Below are positions 30,525 through 41,281 of a stretch of 64,000 bases of DNA, in pieces. Positions within the stretch are counted from its first letter, which is position 1; the number at the start of each line of letters is the position of its first letter. The DNA is from Branchinecta lynchi. Taxonomy: Eukaryota > Arthropoda > Branchiopoda > Anostraca > Branchinectidae. The stretch spans positions 10,919,501 through 10,983,500 of the forward strand of contig JAKZAP010000017.1 in the NCBI GenBank assembly GCA_023053575.1, in the 5' to 3' direction. The translations under genes and the position numbers were made by a program. The notes below the pieces were generated by a model, which saw nothing but the letters and a program-made list of their open reading frames with translations, did not search any database and was not told the DNA's origin.

Positions 30525-30768
30525 TTTATAAGTAGTGAACTGGACCCATGAACCCATGGGGTTGTGAACTGGTTAGGTGAATTTGCCTTCGGGCGGGATC
30601 AATGTCCCTATGTCGTCCTCCTCTCAGACTATTGTAGTGGTTTGCGAACTCCGTTCACAAGCCCCTCGGCAGCTCAAATGGTAAGAGCGCCTGCCTTGCA
30701 AGCAGAGGGTCCTGGGTTCAAAACCCGGCCGAGGAACATTTTTGTGCTTCGGTTCACTACTTATAAAA
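30525..30768. mobile_element. Inverted-repeat unit enclosing a tRNA-like sequence
   Basis: A perfect 17-bp inverted repeat, TTTTATAAGTAGTGAAC at 30525-30541 and its inverse at 30752-30768, encloses 210 bp whose right part is the tRNA-like sequence at 30663-30735. It could be a SINE-like unit that folds into a closed hairpin, or a MITE that captured a tRNA-like head. Confidence 0.6.
30663..30735 (+). tRNA. tRNA-like sequence, anticodon TGC, probably tRNA-derived
   Basis: About 73 nt fold into a cloverleaf: acceptor CCTCGG with CCGAGG, D stem GCTC with GAGC, anticodon stem with one mismatch around loop CTTGCAA (TGC at 30697-30699), and T stem CTGGG with CCCGG around TTCAAAA. The A and B boxes are good. 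TGC would decode alanine, but the G3-U70 identity pair of alanine tRNAs is absent and the acceptor base 1 pair is mismatched. A tRNA-derived repeat or pseudogene is more likely than a working tRNA gene. Confidence 0.5.
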
Positions 30769-30902
30769 AGGAGATATGTCTTTTATCGTCCGAGTCCCGT
30801 CAGAACGGATAGGGTTGGAGATATACTGTGTAGAATTTCATACCGTTGGTGTAACTTTAAAGCACTTTAGATTTCGAGCCTTCGTATTTAATGGGGCTAA
30901 GC

Positions 30903-30965
30903 GGGTCGACATTTATTCCAGCGACATTTTGGCCCTTCTTCGGAAGGATCCCTTTCAGGCTCAAG
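30903..30965 (-). ncRNA. Decayed hammerhead-type relic
   Basis: On the minus strand, AGCCTGAAAGGGATCC then GAAGAAGGGCCAAAATGTCG follows the same order as the motifs at 6.0-6.3 kb, but the CUGANGA and GAAA cores are mutated (ctgaaag, caaaa). Probably an inactive copy of the same retroelement family. Confidence 0.35.
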
Positions 30966-31388
30966 CTAGAAAGATGGAGCTGCGATCCGGAAAGACTAGT
31001 TGAGGGTCACCAGTCATGATTCGCAGTCAGTTTGGACTGAAGAAATAGTTTCGGTCTTTCACCAGAGTTCGGGCGACTTATCCAGTCGAAGCGAAGACTA
31101 ACAGTCTTTTACTCAATTCTCCGGTCTCCGTTTTGATTTTTTCAGTCGTTCCTAAAATTGTTTTCTTCTCACCGAATTCTGGACAAACGGCTCAACCGGT
31201 TAGGGAAAGGCAGTATGCCATAACAGTACAACAACGGATGATAAAAAGTTTGGCGAGCGTGTCCTAGCCCCCGTACCCTCCGAAGTATCAGATCCAATGG
31301 TGCTTCCTCCCCTACCTGACAAAGTACACCGTTCACAGTTACTACTTGTATTGTTTTCGCATTTTGAACATTTGCCTCTTCTTTACAG

Positions 31389-31526
31389 TGCCAAACGTGG
31401 GGTCGGCTTTTCCGGGAAAAAATCCGGCCGGTCCTCCCTCGTCCTTATTTCCCGGACTTTCAACCAAACCAATTTTGGAACCAGCTCCAGTGCAATCCAC
31501 CTTCATGCCACCCCCTTCGACGGCAG
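31389..31526 (+). CDS. AUTS2/Tay-family protein, exon 7
   Basis: This 138-nt exon follows ttctttacag and ends at ACGGCAG|gtatga, phase 1 to phase 1. Peptide PNVGSAFPGKNPAGPPSSLF, PGLSTKPILEPAPVQST and FMPPPSTA. Gly/Pro/Phe-rich, like the segment that follows the conserved core in AUTS2 proteins (F-G-P-P, L-F, H-L-E-P-F-type motifs). Confidence 0.88.
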
Positions 31527-31715
31527 GTATGATAATTCTCCACCTCCACTTATGGAGGTCTAGCCGAATTTGCCCATTTAAATATGAGTCTAGCGTTTAT
31601 ATAAAAAAATGAGTAGGCCTAATTTGTATTGTAACTCAAATATCCCGTGAACAAAGAAATGGACGCATTGAAGAATAAACAGAGAACGTCAAGTGAGAGG
31701 AAAATAAAAGATTAG

Positions 31716-32123
31716 AGGCGTATTCTCGCCGTTCCCCGAGGACTCCCCGGGGACTCGAAGGGAACGGCGAGAATAGAGGGAGTCACTCCACGTGGACTCC
31801 GCGTCCGCAAAACAACGAGAACACGGGGAATGCTTCCAAAATGAATTTTCTTCTTAAAATAAATATGATGTTGACGAAATTAGTCTGGATCCACTTTGTT
31901 TTTGGTTTTGTTTATACTGATTGTTTTACTTAATTTTACATTGCACCAGGAAAAATTGATTCCCCTCTGAATCTGAAAGGAGTCCTTTTTGATTATGGTG
32001 ATGATAATCGGAGCATTCCCCATCCGTGGGGACCCACGAGAATACGGGGAGTGAGTCCCCGGGACAAAGAAAAACGCGGGGACTCCTTAACCGGAGTCCT
32101 CGGGGAACGGCGAGAATACGCCT
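31716..32123. mobile_element. AGGCGTATTCTCGCCG MITE, copy 1
   Basis: 408 bp with terminal inverted repeats AGGCGTATTCTCGCCGTTCC then ccgaggactcc. The 3 bp TAG flanks it at 31713-31715 and 32124-32126, a likely target-site duplication. Three-bp duplications are typical of PIF/Harbinger-type mobilisation. No coding capacity. Confidence 0.75.
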
Positions 32124-32184
32124 TAGGAAGAGTTTGATGGAACATGAGACGAATGACCTCAGATACAAATGACTCAACGGATGA

Positions 32185-32245
32185 GTCTGCTAGGATATTC
32201 TTCAGCGCTATTTCGGCCCTTCTTGACAAGGGTACTCTTCAGACT
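32185..32245 (-). ncRNA. Decayed hammerhead relic with intact core halves
   Basis: Minus strand: CTGAAGA, then TACCCTTGTCAAGAAGGG and CCGAAATAGC. CUGANGA, helix II (CCCTT with AAGGG) and GAAA are intact, but the cleavage triplet region reads TAGC instead of TATC, so U16.1 is lost and cleavage is unlikely. Confidence 0.45.
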
Positions 32246-32454
32246 GTAGCTGGATGAAAGGAACATGCAATCACCTCGGATGGCACCCCGACGTTTTAGT
32301 TGGTGGAGGGAAAAGTTTTGGTCCCAGGCTCTCCGAATCATCCTTGAGTTTGAAAGTCATCAACGCCATATCTTATTTAGCTCATGCAGAATGCCATTTT
32401 CCTGAATTAAAGAAACCTATGTTCAGGCTTCATAAATTATGAGGCTTGGGATGA

Positions 32455-32479
32455 TATATATATATATATATATATATAT
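32455..32479. repeat. (TA)n microsatellite
   Basis: About 12 TA units between gatga and tcatttattc in an AUTS2-like intron. Confidence 0.9.
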
Positions 32480-33178
32480 CATTTATTCACCAAAATAGCA
32501 AAGATAGCTAGCAAAGGTATGTCAACATAGCACTTTCAACTGGATATAAAATGGCCAATGAGAAATGACAAATACTACCAGATAAACACGCCTGAGAACT
32601 ATTAAAAGAATGAACAAAGTACGGCACAAACGAGTTAACATATCTTTCAGTTGCATCCGCTGGATAATTTATCAATTTAGCTTTGTTTGAGTGGGTTTGA
32701 ATATGCGTGTTGGGGCTGTTTTTATTTTGTTCAACATACTCAGGCAACATTGATCTGTGAAGTTCAGAATTTAGACATTTGTGGCCAAAACTTATTGTTA
32801 AATGGTGCCTACGTTGCTCAAGGGAAGGGAGACCGAGACCACACTTCTGAGTTTTTAGCGACAGGGTGTTTGTTTTTTTGGCTCTGGTTCTTGGTTGCCG
32901 TGATTTGCTGTCGGAAGTAAAGTACTTCTTATATTTATATAGTTAAGACAGAATAAGTGGAGTAACGTGCGGACAATAAGATAGTAGACAATTTATGATG
33001 GACTGTAAGAAAAGTAAAGATAACCTGGTTTGTTTAGAGAGTGTGATCGAAGTTAACAATTGGTAACGTCGTATAGTGTAAAGGATGTGACGATTATGCT
33101 CTGTTTCTCCCTCCCCCCAAACACCAAAGGAATGTTCTTTGTAGTTGAATCTGTGTGTGATAATGATTCTTTCTGTAG

Positions 33179-33302
33179 CTCCTTTTGCTGTTCCGTCATC
33201 AATTGCAAGCCCGTATCAGCCCTTTGGTCTTCAGCCAATCACGCAGCCTCAAGTTACCAAGGCGACGCCTACCCAGTCTCCGAGCATTGACACTTGGACA
33301 AG
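33179..33302 (+). CDS. AUTS2/Tay-family protein, exon 8
   Basis: This 124-nt exon follows ctttctgtag and ends at TGGACAAG|gtaagg (phase 2). Peptide APFAVPSSIASPYQPFGLQP then ITQPQVTKATPTQSPSIDTW. The end, D-T-W-T-R split across the intron and followed by QHRTPP, corresponds to the W-N-R-L-H-R-T-P-P-S-F motif of vertebrate AUTS2. Confidence 0.9.
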
Positions 33303-33817
33303 GTAAGGCTTATTAACTAGATTATTCCCAATTTCTCAGATTTATTTGGAAGCGCAAGGCTTTTCTGTTGACTTGTATATACACGTTTTACGACGCCTGG
33401 TCACGAAACCGTGTCACAGACCGATTATCCACGTTTCTAGACTTTTTTAAGACTTAAAAAAATACCACTATAGACTTGGAAAACAAATATTTTAAAATCA
33501 ACTGCCCCAGTATGTTATTATTGTAAGTCGATTTAATAAAATATTGCATACCAAAATGATTTTGAAGCAATTTGGAATGGTCAAACGTCTAGGGTTAAAC
33601 ACCCGTAATATACTAAAAATAATTGTATTATTGTATGTACTATTGCCATCACTAATTCTACAATAAGCTTCAAAATAAATATATACACAAATCCAGCATG
33701 GAGCAGTGCGTGAAAAGGCTGGACTTTAAAAAATCTCCAAACAGCAAAACATATTCGTTACAATTTTTTTAGAAACTATTTGGTTGTTGATAATATTCTT
33801 TAAACAAACATACCTAA

Positions 33818-35672
33818 AAGCTCATATAGCACTTGAAAGGCTGGGTGAGAGGATGAAAATAGGAATTTTGCCAACTGTTGTAATCATTTGTAAGTAAAAC
33901 CCTTGAGATAAGAATGATGATGGACTCTTGGAAATCACGAGAATGTATCGTTTGGTAAAAAGTATTTTATTTTTGCACTTGGCTGTGATACGCACTTTAA
34001 AGGTGCATCTGTAACGAAAACATTTTTGGCTAAATGATGGTTAAGATGCAAACTTTACGGGTGCTAGAAATTCATTTCGAAGCAAAACCCTTGAGGCAAA
34101 AATGATCATGGGCTCAAGGGGATCATGAAAATGTAGATTTTAGTTGAAAGTATTTTTTGTACTTAGCGGTTAAGATTAGCACAGCAGAGGTATCCTTATG
34201 TGAACGTTTGTTGACATTGGACTTTGCCATTTTCAAGCACTTGCTGTGTCTAAAGCTAACTATCAGTTAGCCAAAATAGGTAATTAAGGGCATCTGAAAA
34301 CACCTGAATAGGTATTTTGATTCTTCATTCTACCATTTAGGCCAAAACCGCACTGTTCACATTAAAGTCCCGTCTTGTCAAGTCTCTAATGTTCAAGCCA
34401 AGTTTCATCGTCTTAGCCCATCTGGAAGTACCTTAAATCGTGATCACCGGAATTCCAGACCCCCCCCCCCCCCCCCCCCCCTATTCCAGCTCCCCCCAGA
34501 GTGCCCGAATCCGGTCCGGTTCTGTCACTGATATATTTAGGGCTAATGCTTGTTCTTCCTACAAACTGTCATCCCAATCGCCACACTCTAAGTGTGTTCC
34601 CCCCCGCCCTTGACTCCCCCTTGACTCCCCCACATTGATCGGATCCTGTCCGAACTTGGAATGGGACATCTGAGACATAAGTTCTTTCCGAAAATCAAGT
34701 TTCATTAATATCCAATCACGTTAAGAAGTTGGACATTTCTCAAGATTCCGGATTCCCGCTCACTCCTCTCCTCTCCGACTGTTCTGAAGTTAAAATTGTC
34801 GAGTCCCTGATATGCCTGCCACGTTTCGTCGTCCTAGCACATGTGTAAGCATCTTAACTCGGGATCGCCGGAATTTTGGAACCCTCCGTCCAACTCCCCC
34901 CACAGTGCTCGGATTCGGTCCGGTCTTGTCAACTGTGTATCTAGGGCTTGTGCTTGTTCTTCCCACCAAGTTTCGTCCCGATCCCTCCACTCTGAACATG
35001 TCACAGGATTCCCCCCCAAAAGTCACCGGATCCAGTCCGGACTTAAAGTATCTGAGACACAAGGTCGTTCCAAATATTAAGTTCCGTTAAGTTCTCCGTT
35101 CAAAAGTTATACGTACGTCGACATGAACTCCGAGCTCCAATGTATCTTAATCGCAGAGCGGAAAAAATACTTTTCACTAAACATTTCATTACTCCCGAAG
35201 CCCATGGTCATTTGTGCCACAAGGGTTTTGTTTAAAAATTTATTTCCAGCACCCTTAGGCTAAGGTGCGCATCTTAACCGTAAAGTGAAAAAAAAAGTTT
35301 CGACCGATAGATATATATCCATGATCCACAAGGGCCCATGATCATTTTTGCATCAAGGATTTTGCGTAAGGGTGAATTCCGTGAAGTACAAAACAGTAGG
35401 CTAGCTTTTAAGCAAAAGATACATGTTCATGAACTCCATAAGCCCATCACCGGATCAGTCTTTAGCGGCCTTAAAGTGCGCATCATCACAGCCAAGTAAA
35501 AATAAAACACTTTATACCAAACGATACATTCTCGCGTTTTTCAAGGGCCCATGATGTTTCTCAAGAGTTTTGCTTAGGTCAGAACAGAACAAACCCACGA
35601 ATTGGCAAATTCCTACTTTCATCCTCTGACTAGCCTTGCAAGTGTCGTATGAGCTTCTAGCTCTTGTTTTCT
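33818..35672. mobile_element. G-tract element, inverted copy with both ends
   Basis: The left edge has agctcatatagcacttgaaa and the right edge gcaagtgtcgtatgagcttc with tagctcttgt, an imperfect inverted pair. The family strings inside are complementary to those at 19-21 kb (ccaagtttcatcgtcttagc, C tract of 22 at about 34459-34480, ccccccacagtgc). Outer parts carry several aaagtgcgcatcttaaccg units found also at 51300-51720 and 37950-38110. Confidence 0.65.
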
Positions 35673-35820
35673 TGAATGAGTCAATGGCTTTTGAGTTTGG
35701 CTTTCTTTTCTTTACTTCGATGTTTTGACCCTCGTAAAGTTCTTTTTCAGAACGCAACTAACAATCCAGCGGCACAAGATTGGATGGACTGTATGTTTTA
35801 ATGGTATTGTTGTTGCATTA

Positions 35821-36207
35821 GTTCCGTTTTTGCAGATACCATGGTATCTGTTACCACGGTAATTGGATCTGCAATTATTTGTTTTTGCAGTTATCGTGGT
35901 GTCTGATATACGTTGCTTTGCAATAACGACAATTGCCGAAATTGCGCTGTCGAAGTAATCCCAAAAGAAAAACTGATATTCAGTCACATCACTAAGTGCA
36001 AAACTTCTTTCTCACCAATCTGACAAAACTTGATGAAAGTGAGATGACTTTCGAGGTACCACGACCAGTTACCACGGTCGGGCCGTCATATCAGATACCA
36101 GGATAACTGAAAAATCGCCTTTTAACCGTGGTATCAGATACCACGATAACTGTAAAAACGACGTTAGACCGTGGTATCAGATACCATGGTATCTGCAAAA
36201 ATGCAAC
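35821..36207. mobile_element. Palindromic TA-flanked MITE, copy 4
   Basis: 387 bp, with GTTCCGTTTTTGCAGATACC on the left and the inverse of GTTGCATTTTTGCAGATACC on the right. TA lies immediately outside both ends (35819-35820, 36208-36209). This uninterrupted copy is the reference for the split copy at 26401. Confidence 0.82.
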
Positions 36208-36290
36208 TATTGCTTTAAACTAGCTGGTCAAGCTTGGGAGCATTCAGTCTTACTTGAAGCCGCTGATCAGTCTTGGCTGAAAGAATACTG

Positions 36291-38807
36291 GTCGTGACTA
36301 GGGGTCGGCACCGTTTCTGTTTTTGGCTAAAACAGAAACGTTAAAAAACGGCAAATAAAAAACGGAACAGAAACAGAAACCGTGATAAAAAAAAAACGGA
36401 AAACCGTTTCTGTTTTTCCGTTTTTTTCCGGAATAACAGAAACGGACCGTTTTTTACAAAAAAAACGGCCGTTTTAACAGGTATTTCTGTTTTTTTTTCC
36501 TACTTCTTTTGGTTTATAAGATAACAGCAAGGCGACCATTTAGAATGGTAAGGCGGCTCTTGGAAAGTGAGTAGTGTTAGGAAGGGACTCATGGAGGGTC
36601 AAAGGTTGTGAGAGAAGGTCGAGTAAGGTGAAGAAAAAAGGACTCTGCACCTGTCTAGTAAACTGAGCCCTTTTCTTATACCCATGGTCAAATGCTGGGG
36701 TATGCTGGAAGAAATGCTTATTCCCCACCCCAGAAGGGTATCAGTACCCTTTAAAAACAAAAAATTTCAAGGTCAAAAATACCAAATTGTTTTAGTTCCC
36801 AAAGGACTGTATACTGATACCCCTATGCGGAAGAAGGGATACAATGACGTATGAGAACCATGGTCAGATTGGTCACCCCTGTCAGCATGCCCCAGCGTTT
36901 GAGCATGAGGTTCATTCAAGTGCCATATACCGATCACTTTTCGGTCCATCGGTCGGTCCACTGTCCTCGAGTTACGGTACTTCCAGGTGTGGTAGGACAA
37001 TGAAACTTGGCAGGCATATCAGGGATTTGACCAAACTACTTGGAAATTGTCACTTCGACGATCCAACCACCGTTGGGGGAGTGGAGTGAGGGGGAATCCG
37101 AAGTTTGTATAACTTTGGAACGGGTGATCGGATCTTAATGAAACTTGATATTTTGAACGACCTCGTGTCTCAGACGTTCCATTTCAAGTACGGTTCGGAT
37201 CCGATGAATGTGGGGGGGGGGTCGGAAGGGGGGGGGGGACCGAAAATCTTGTGACGTGCTTAAAGTTGAGCGATCAGGATTAAACTTGGTGGGACGAACA
37301 AGCACAAGCCCTTGGTACATCATAGACAGAACTGGACCGGATTTTGACACTGTGGGGGGAGTTGGAGGGGGTTCCAGAATTCCGGTGATCCGGAGTTAAG
37401 GTACTCCCAGGTGGGCTAGGACGATGAAACTTGGAAGGCATATCAGAGATCCGACCAAAAGCTTGGAAATAGTCAGTTCCCCGATTCGACCATCGTGGGG
37501 GAGTGGAGGGAGGAGGAATCCGGAATCCTGAGGTATATATAACTTTTGAACGGGTGATCGGATCTTAATGAACCTTGATATTTGGATAGACCTCGTTTCT
37601 CGGATGTCCCATTTCAAGTCCGGACCGGATCCGATGAATTTGGGGAGGGAGGTGGAGAGGAGTGCTGGAAATCTTGTGTCACGCATAGAGTGGACTCATC
37701 GGGAAGAAACTTGGTGGGAAGGACAAGCACAAGAACTGGTCCACCCATGACAGAACGGAACGGATTCGTGCACTGTGGGGAGAGTTGGAGGGGGTCTGGA
37801 ATTCCGGTGATCGCGAGTTAAGGTACTTCCAGATGTGCTAGAACGATGAAACTTGGCTGGAACATCAAAGACTCGACAAGAATGGCTCACAAATCGTCAC
37901 TTTCCAGATCCAACCATCCCTTAAAGTACAGAAATGAACTGCCAGCTCCCTTGAAGTGCGCACCTTAAGTGAAAAAATACTTTTGATCAAACTATCCATT
38001 TCATAATCCCCGAGGGACCATGATCATTTGCGCCAATAGAGTTTTGCTTTAAAACGAATTTCTAGCACCCTTAAAGTGTGCATCTTTACCGAAAATTGAA
38101 AAAAAAACTTTTGAACATAGGAAAAATTCGCTTCTTAGTTGTATAATTACAGCTTTGTAGAAAAGTTTCATCAGAAATGGGAGATTGGAGGCTTCAAACT
38201 TTCAGTACAAAACGATTCGTGCTTCCTATTAGTTGAATTTCAAAAAACGTGTCTTAACCGACCAATGGAATGCGAGACTCCGTTCCGCAAAAATATTATT
38301 ATAGCAGCAAGAAATAGTCAGACTGACGTTTCCAGCAATTCACTGGCTCAGAATGGCTATCAAAGGCCGATAATTTAGTCTGTAAGTCGGAAGTCCTATA
38401 CCTCGTTCTGTTAATTTTGTTGTTATGCTTCCTCTAATGATGGGGTAAAAATATCCGTTTCGTCAGGTAGGGTGCAATCTTTCTATTCTGACTCACAAAT
38501 CTTTCCTTCCGCAAAGCGAAAATATCGGTAGATAACACAATCCGGCGGAAAAATAAAAACGCTAGATTACGCCGGGACGCCACGCGTATAAGTCGTAACA
38601 AAAAACGGAAAGTTGGAAAAAACAGGTAAAATAAAAACAGAAACGGCTAAAACGGTCAAATAAAAAACGAAACAGAAACAGAAACGGCATTAAAAAAACG
38701 GCTACCTGTTTTCTGTTTTTCTGTTATTTAAAAAAAAAAAACAGAACAGAAACGGTAGTAAAAAAACAGAAACAGAAACAGAAACGGTGCCGACCCGTAG
38801 TCGTGAC
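36291..38807. mobile_element. hAT-like non-autonomous element with 8-bp duplication
   Basis: The element proper is 36299-38799 (2501 bp). The target duplication GTCGTGAC is exact at 36291-36298 and 38800-38807. Termini are TAGGGGTCGGCACCGTTT and, inverted, TACGGGTCGGCACCGTTT, hAT-like in sequence and duplication length. Subterminal regions of about 200 bp on each side are packed with AACAGAAACGG-type repeats, which may be transposase-binding sites. No transposase frame is seen. The middle (36926-38110) is a G-tract element copy. It lies in the last intron of the AUTS2-like gene, 126 bp before the final exon. Confidence 0.88.
36926..38110. mobile_element. G-tract element inside the hAT-like element
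   Basis: Left edge tcaagtgccatataccgatc with tccatcggtcggtcc. Two tandem units follow, each with gatgaaacttgg, gaacgggtgatcggatctta and gggggg runs (37208-37216, 37230-37238). The right part has agtgcgcaccttaag and aagtgtgcatctttaccg units. The terminal cagctcttgt sequence is not seen. Confidence 0.6.
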
Positions 38808-38925
38808 TGTTTATGGTCAATTTGAAAGCCGGATGTTCATGGGCATGGTGCTAACCGATACAGTTGAGTTAGGAACACTCCCCTGGTACTTCTTAGAAAC
38901 GTGAGCTCATAGTATCTTATTCTAG

Positions 38926-40093
38926 GCAACACCGAACGCCTCCTGTTAGCGTCGGAACGAGCCACTCAGGGCCAACTACTCCCAACTGGCTCCCCCGTTC
39001 GGACTCCGCGAACTCCATGAACCGCGAGAAAGAACGTGAGCGCCAACGGCGCGAGGAGCATAGAAAACCCACAGGTCATAGTATGACCTCGTCCGGCCAC
39101 AGTATAAACTCGAGTCATGAACGAAGGGGGAGCCACTCCCGCTCCCCTCACCACGTGGATGCGTTAAGAACTGAAGCGGGGCCGAGCCGCAGTGATATTT
39201 ATGATCTGAAAGGAGGTAGAACTAGCATTGATAGAATGAAGCCAAGTGAACCTTTAAGTACTTCTAGAGCATCTAGCGGTGTGAATGTGGGTTATGATCC
39301 GCGGACGTCTCTACCAAGCCTTCCCACGCTCCCCTCTCTGTCGTCGGTGCCAAGTTTGCAAATGAATGCCCCCTCGTTATATTCGCGAGACTTGGGAATG
39401 AGCGGACTTGATAGAAATATGTTACAGAGTTTAAGTGGAGCATATGCAGGCATGCCCTCTGATCCCCGATTAAGTGCCCTAGGGTTGGATCCCATGCAGC
39501 AGGCGTACTTAGCCGACCGTGAACGTGAAGCAATAATGAAAATGAACGCAAATCGGTACGGCCTAGGCCTACCAGCGGGACTTGGCTACGGAATGGAGCG
39601 GTACTTACCCCCCGGACTAGACTTGAGAGAGTTTGAACGAGCCAAGCTTGCCGCCGCCTTTGGGCTTAGCAGCTCGAGCCTTCTCGGCCCCCAGTTGGGC
39701 AACCCCTACCAAGGCTTAAGCCTACCCCCAGTGTCTGCACCTAGTATACCCGTGTCGGCGTACCAGCCGTTCTCTCACTATCCAAAGACACAACCGAGTG
39801 CTACTTCGTTTGGGTACGGACCTACAGGACCTGTTGGCTCTATGATGCCCTCTGTGAGCAGGGCGTCTGGATTAGGGCTGGGCTTGGGCTCTGCGATGGG
39901 ACTGAGTTCTTCGGCCTTGAATGGACTTTATCCTTCAGGGGCGAATTCCTTTTTATCACAGTCATTAAGGCCGCCGCCTATGCCCCAGTCCCTGGGAATC
40001 CCCGGCTATCCCAATCTGTCCAGTATGGGTATGCGGCACCCAAGTTTGGGTTATCCCGGATTGGATCAGTTGGGTCCTAGGCCACCATTTTAG
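38926..40093 (+). CDS. AUTS2/Tay-family protein, last exon (C-terminus)
   Basis: This 1168-nt exon follows cttattctag and enters phase 2; the frame runs 389 codons to TAG at 40091-40093. It starts QHRTPPVSVGTSHSGPTTP then NWLPRSDSANS, corresponding to the R-T-P-P...P-P-W-L-K region of vertebrate AUTS2. Next come a basic-acidic run NREKERERQRREEHRK, a Ser-rich part, two L-P-S-L/T-x-type repeats, a helix-prone part DREREAIMKMNANRYGLG, LREFERAKLAAAFGL, and a Gly/Leu/Pro-rich tail ending LGPRPPF. The nine exons together encode 822 residues. An internal ATG at 39017 is not the start. Confidence 0.92.
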
Positions 40094-40756
40094 CTTAGAT
40101 GGTGTCTGGATCGGGAAACCGCGGACAAAAAAAGATTGACCGACGAGGTGGTTCGGGTTAGGAACGAAAAACTGGGTCTTGGCGTTTTCGGAGGGGCCGA
40201 TTTCCGGTTGGTCTTCGCAAACTGGAATACCACAAGACAAATATTTCCTGGCTTATTTCCCTTCAGACGGCCATGAGAAAATCTGCTAAAGGTAGTACTG
40301 CATGTGGGACTTTTTGGTCAGATTTGGAAACTAATGGCGAAGTTAACTAAGAAATAGCATCGTAAGATACACCTGGCATCTAGAAAGGGAAAATATACTA
40401 AACCGTAACAAATTTCAGATCGGAGTATTGCAACCCTGATATTTTTGCCTTTAGGAATACCGGTTAGCATGTGTTCACCAGACATTGTTGCCACCTCCGC
40501 TTGTTTTTTTGTCCTTCCTGGGAAAAGCCAAGGGCCAGAAAATGGGGAGGCGTAATTTTCCGGTTTGACCGACACTGCCGAAAAAGCAACCCGGAAATTT
40601 TGTCGGAGAATGGATCGGACCGGCCGACCGGAAACCCAGATTCCGTAACCCGCCCATCTCTAATATCACACGGGTCTTTTTGCGCCCAACCCCGTTTTTC
40701 AGGGGCAGTGCCCTGCTCCTGCCATGTATGCGCTGGGCTTCATAAGTTGGGGAGTT
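40094..40756 (+). other. 3' untranslated region of the AUTS2-like gene, first part
   Basis: Follows the stop directly, with no further splice signal in frame. No poly-A signal AATAAA is seen in this part. Confidence 0.5.
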
Positions 40757-41281
40757 ACACTGTCAGAAGTTTGATAATAGATAACACGTTCTGTTAAACG
40801 TTATGAGAACGTATCTGTTATGACCATTTATGTGTTATGACACAAGGATGCACAGACCTCTGTTACCTGTTATCAAACTTCATGCTGCACACATATGACG
40901 ATCAAGCAAATGTTACTGCCTTCCTGATTCGATGTCAGCAGATTTGTAACATTTACACAAAGCGCAGTTTCAACTAATATGAAATAACACATCATCTGTC
41001 GAAGTTACTAAATATTTTCGTAATGACCTGTTAAGTGTTATCTTTTCTCTAAAAGTGACGTTGCAAACCGCGATTAGTGTTACGCTTTATGTTATTTTTT
41101 TTTTTTTTACTGGACTGATGCCCTTGGGCAGTGCGTCATACATTTTTTATTCGTACATAGGAACGCAACACTTAATGGCTCAAAGCAAAATTTGTCGGTA
41201 GAATCAGCAGATAAGTATGTTATCTCATATCTTTTGTAACTGCTAACTCTTCTGTTGGTGTTATGAGAGATTTTAACAGTG
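40757..41281. mobile_element. ACACTGTCAGAAG-ended MITE, copy 2
   Basis: Left end ACACTGTCAGAAGTTTGATA as at 24437. The inside has repeated gttatgacc, cctgttatcaaactt and gtgttatgacacaagg strings. The right end (ttaacagtgt at 41272-41281) is degenerate, so the boundary is approximate. Confidence 0.55.

Noticed and set aside
39017..39019. ATG as the start of a 358-codon intronless gene
   Set aside because: The frame continues upstream to a good acceptor at 38925 and carries the family RTPP motif before this ATG.
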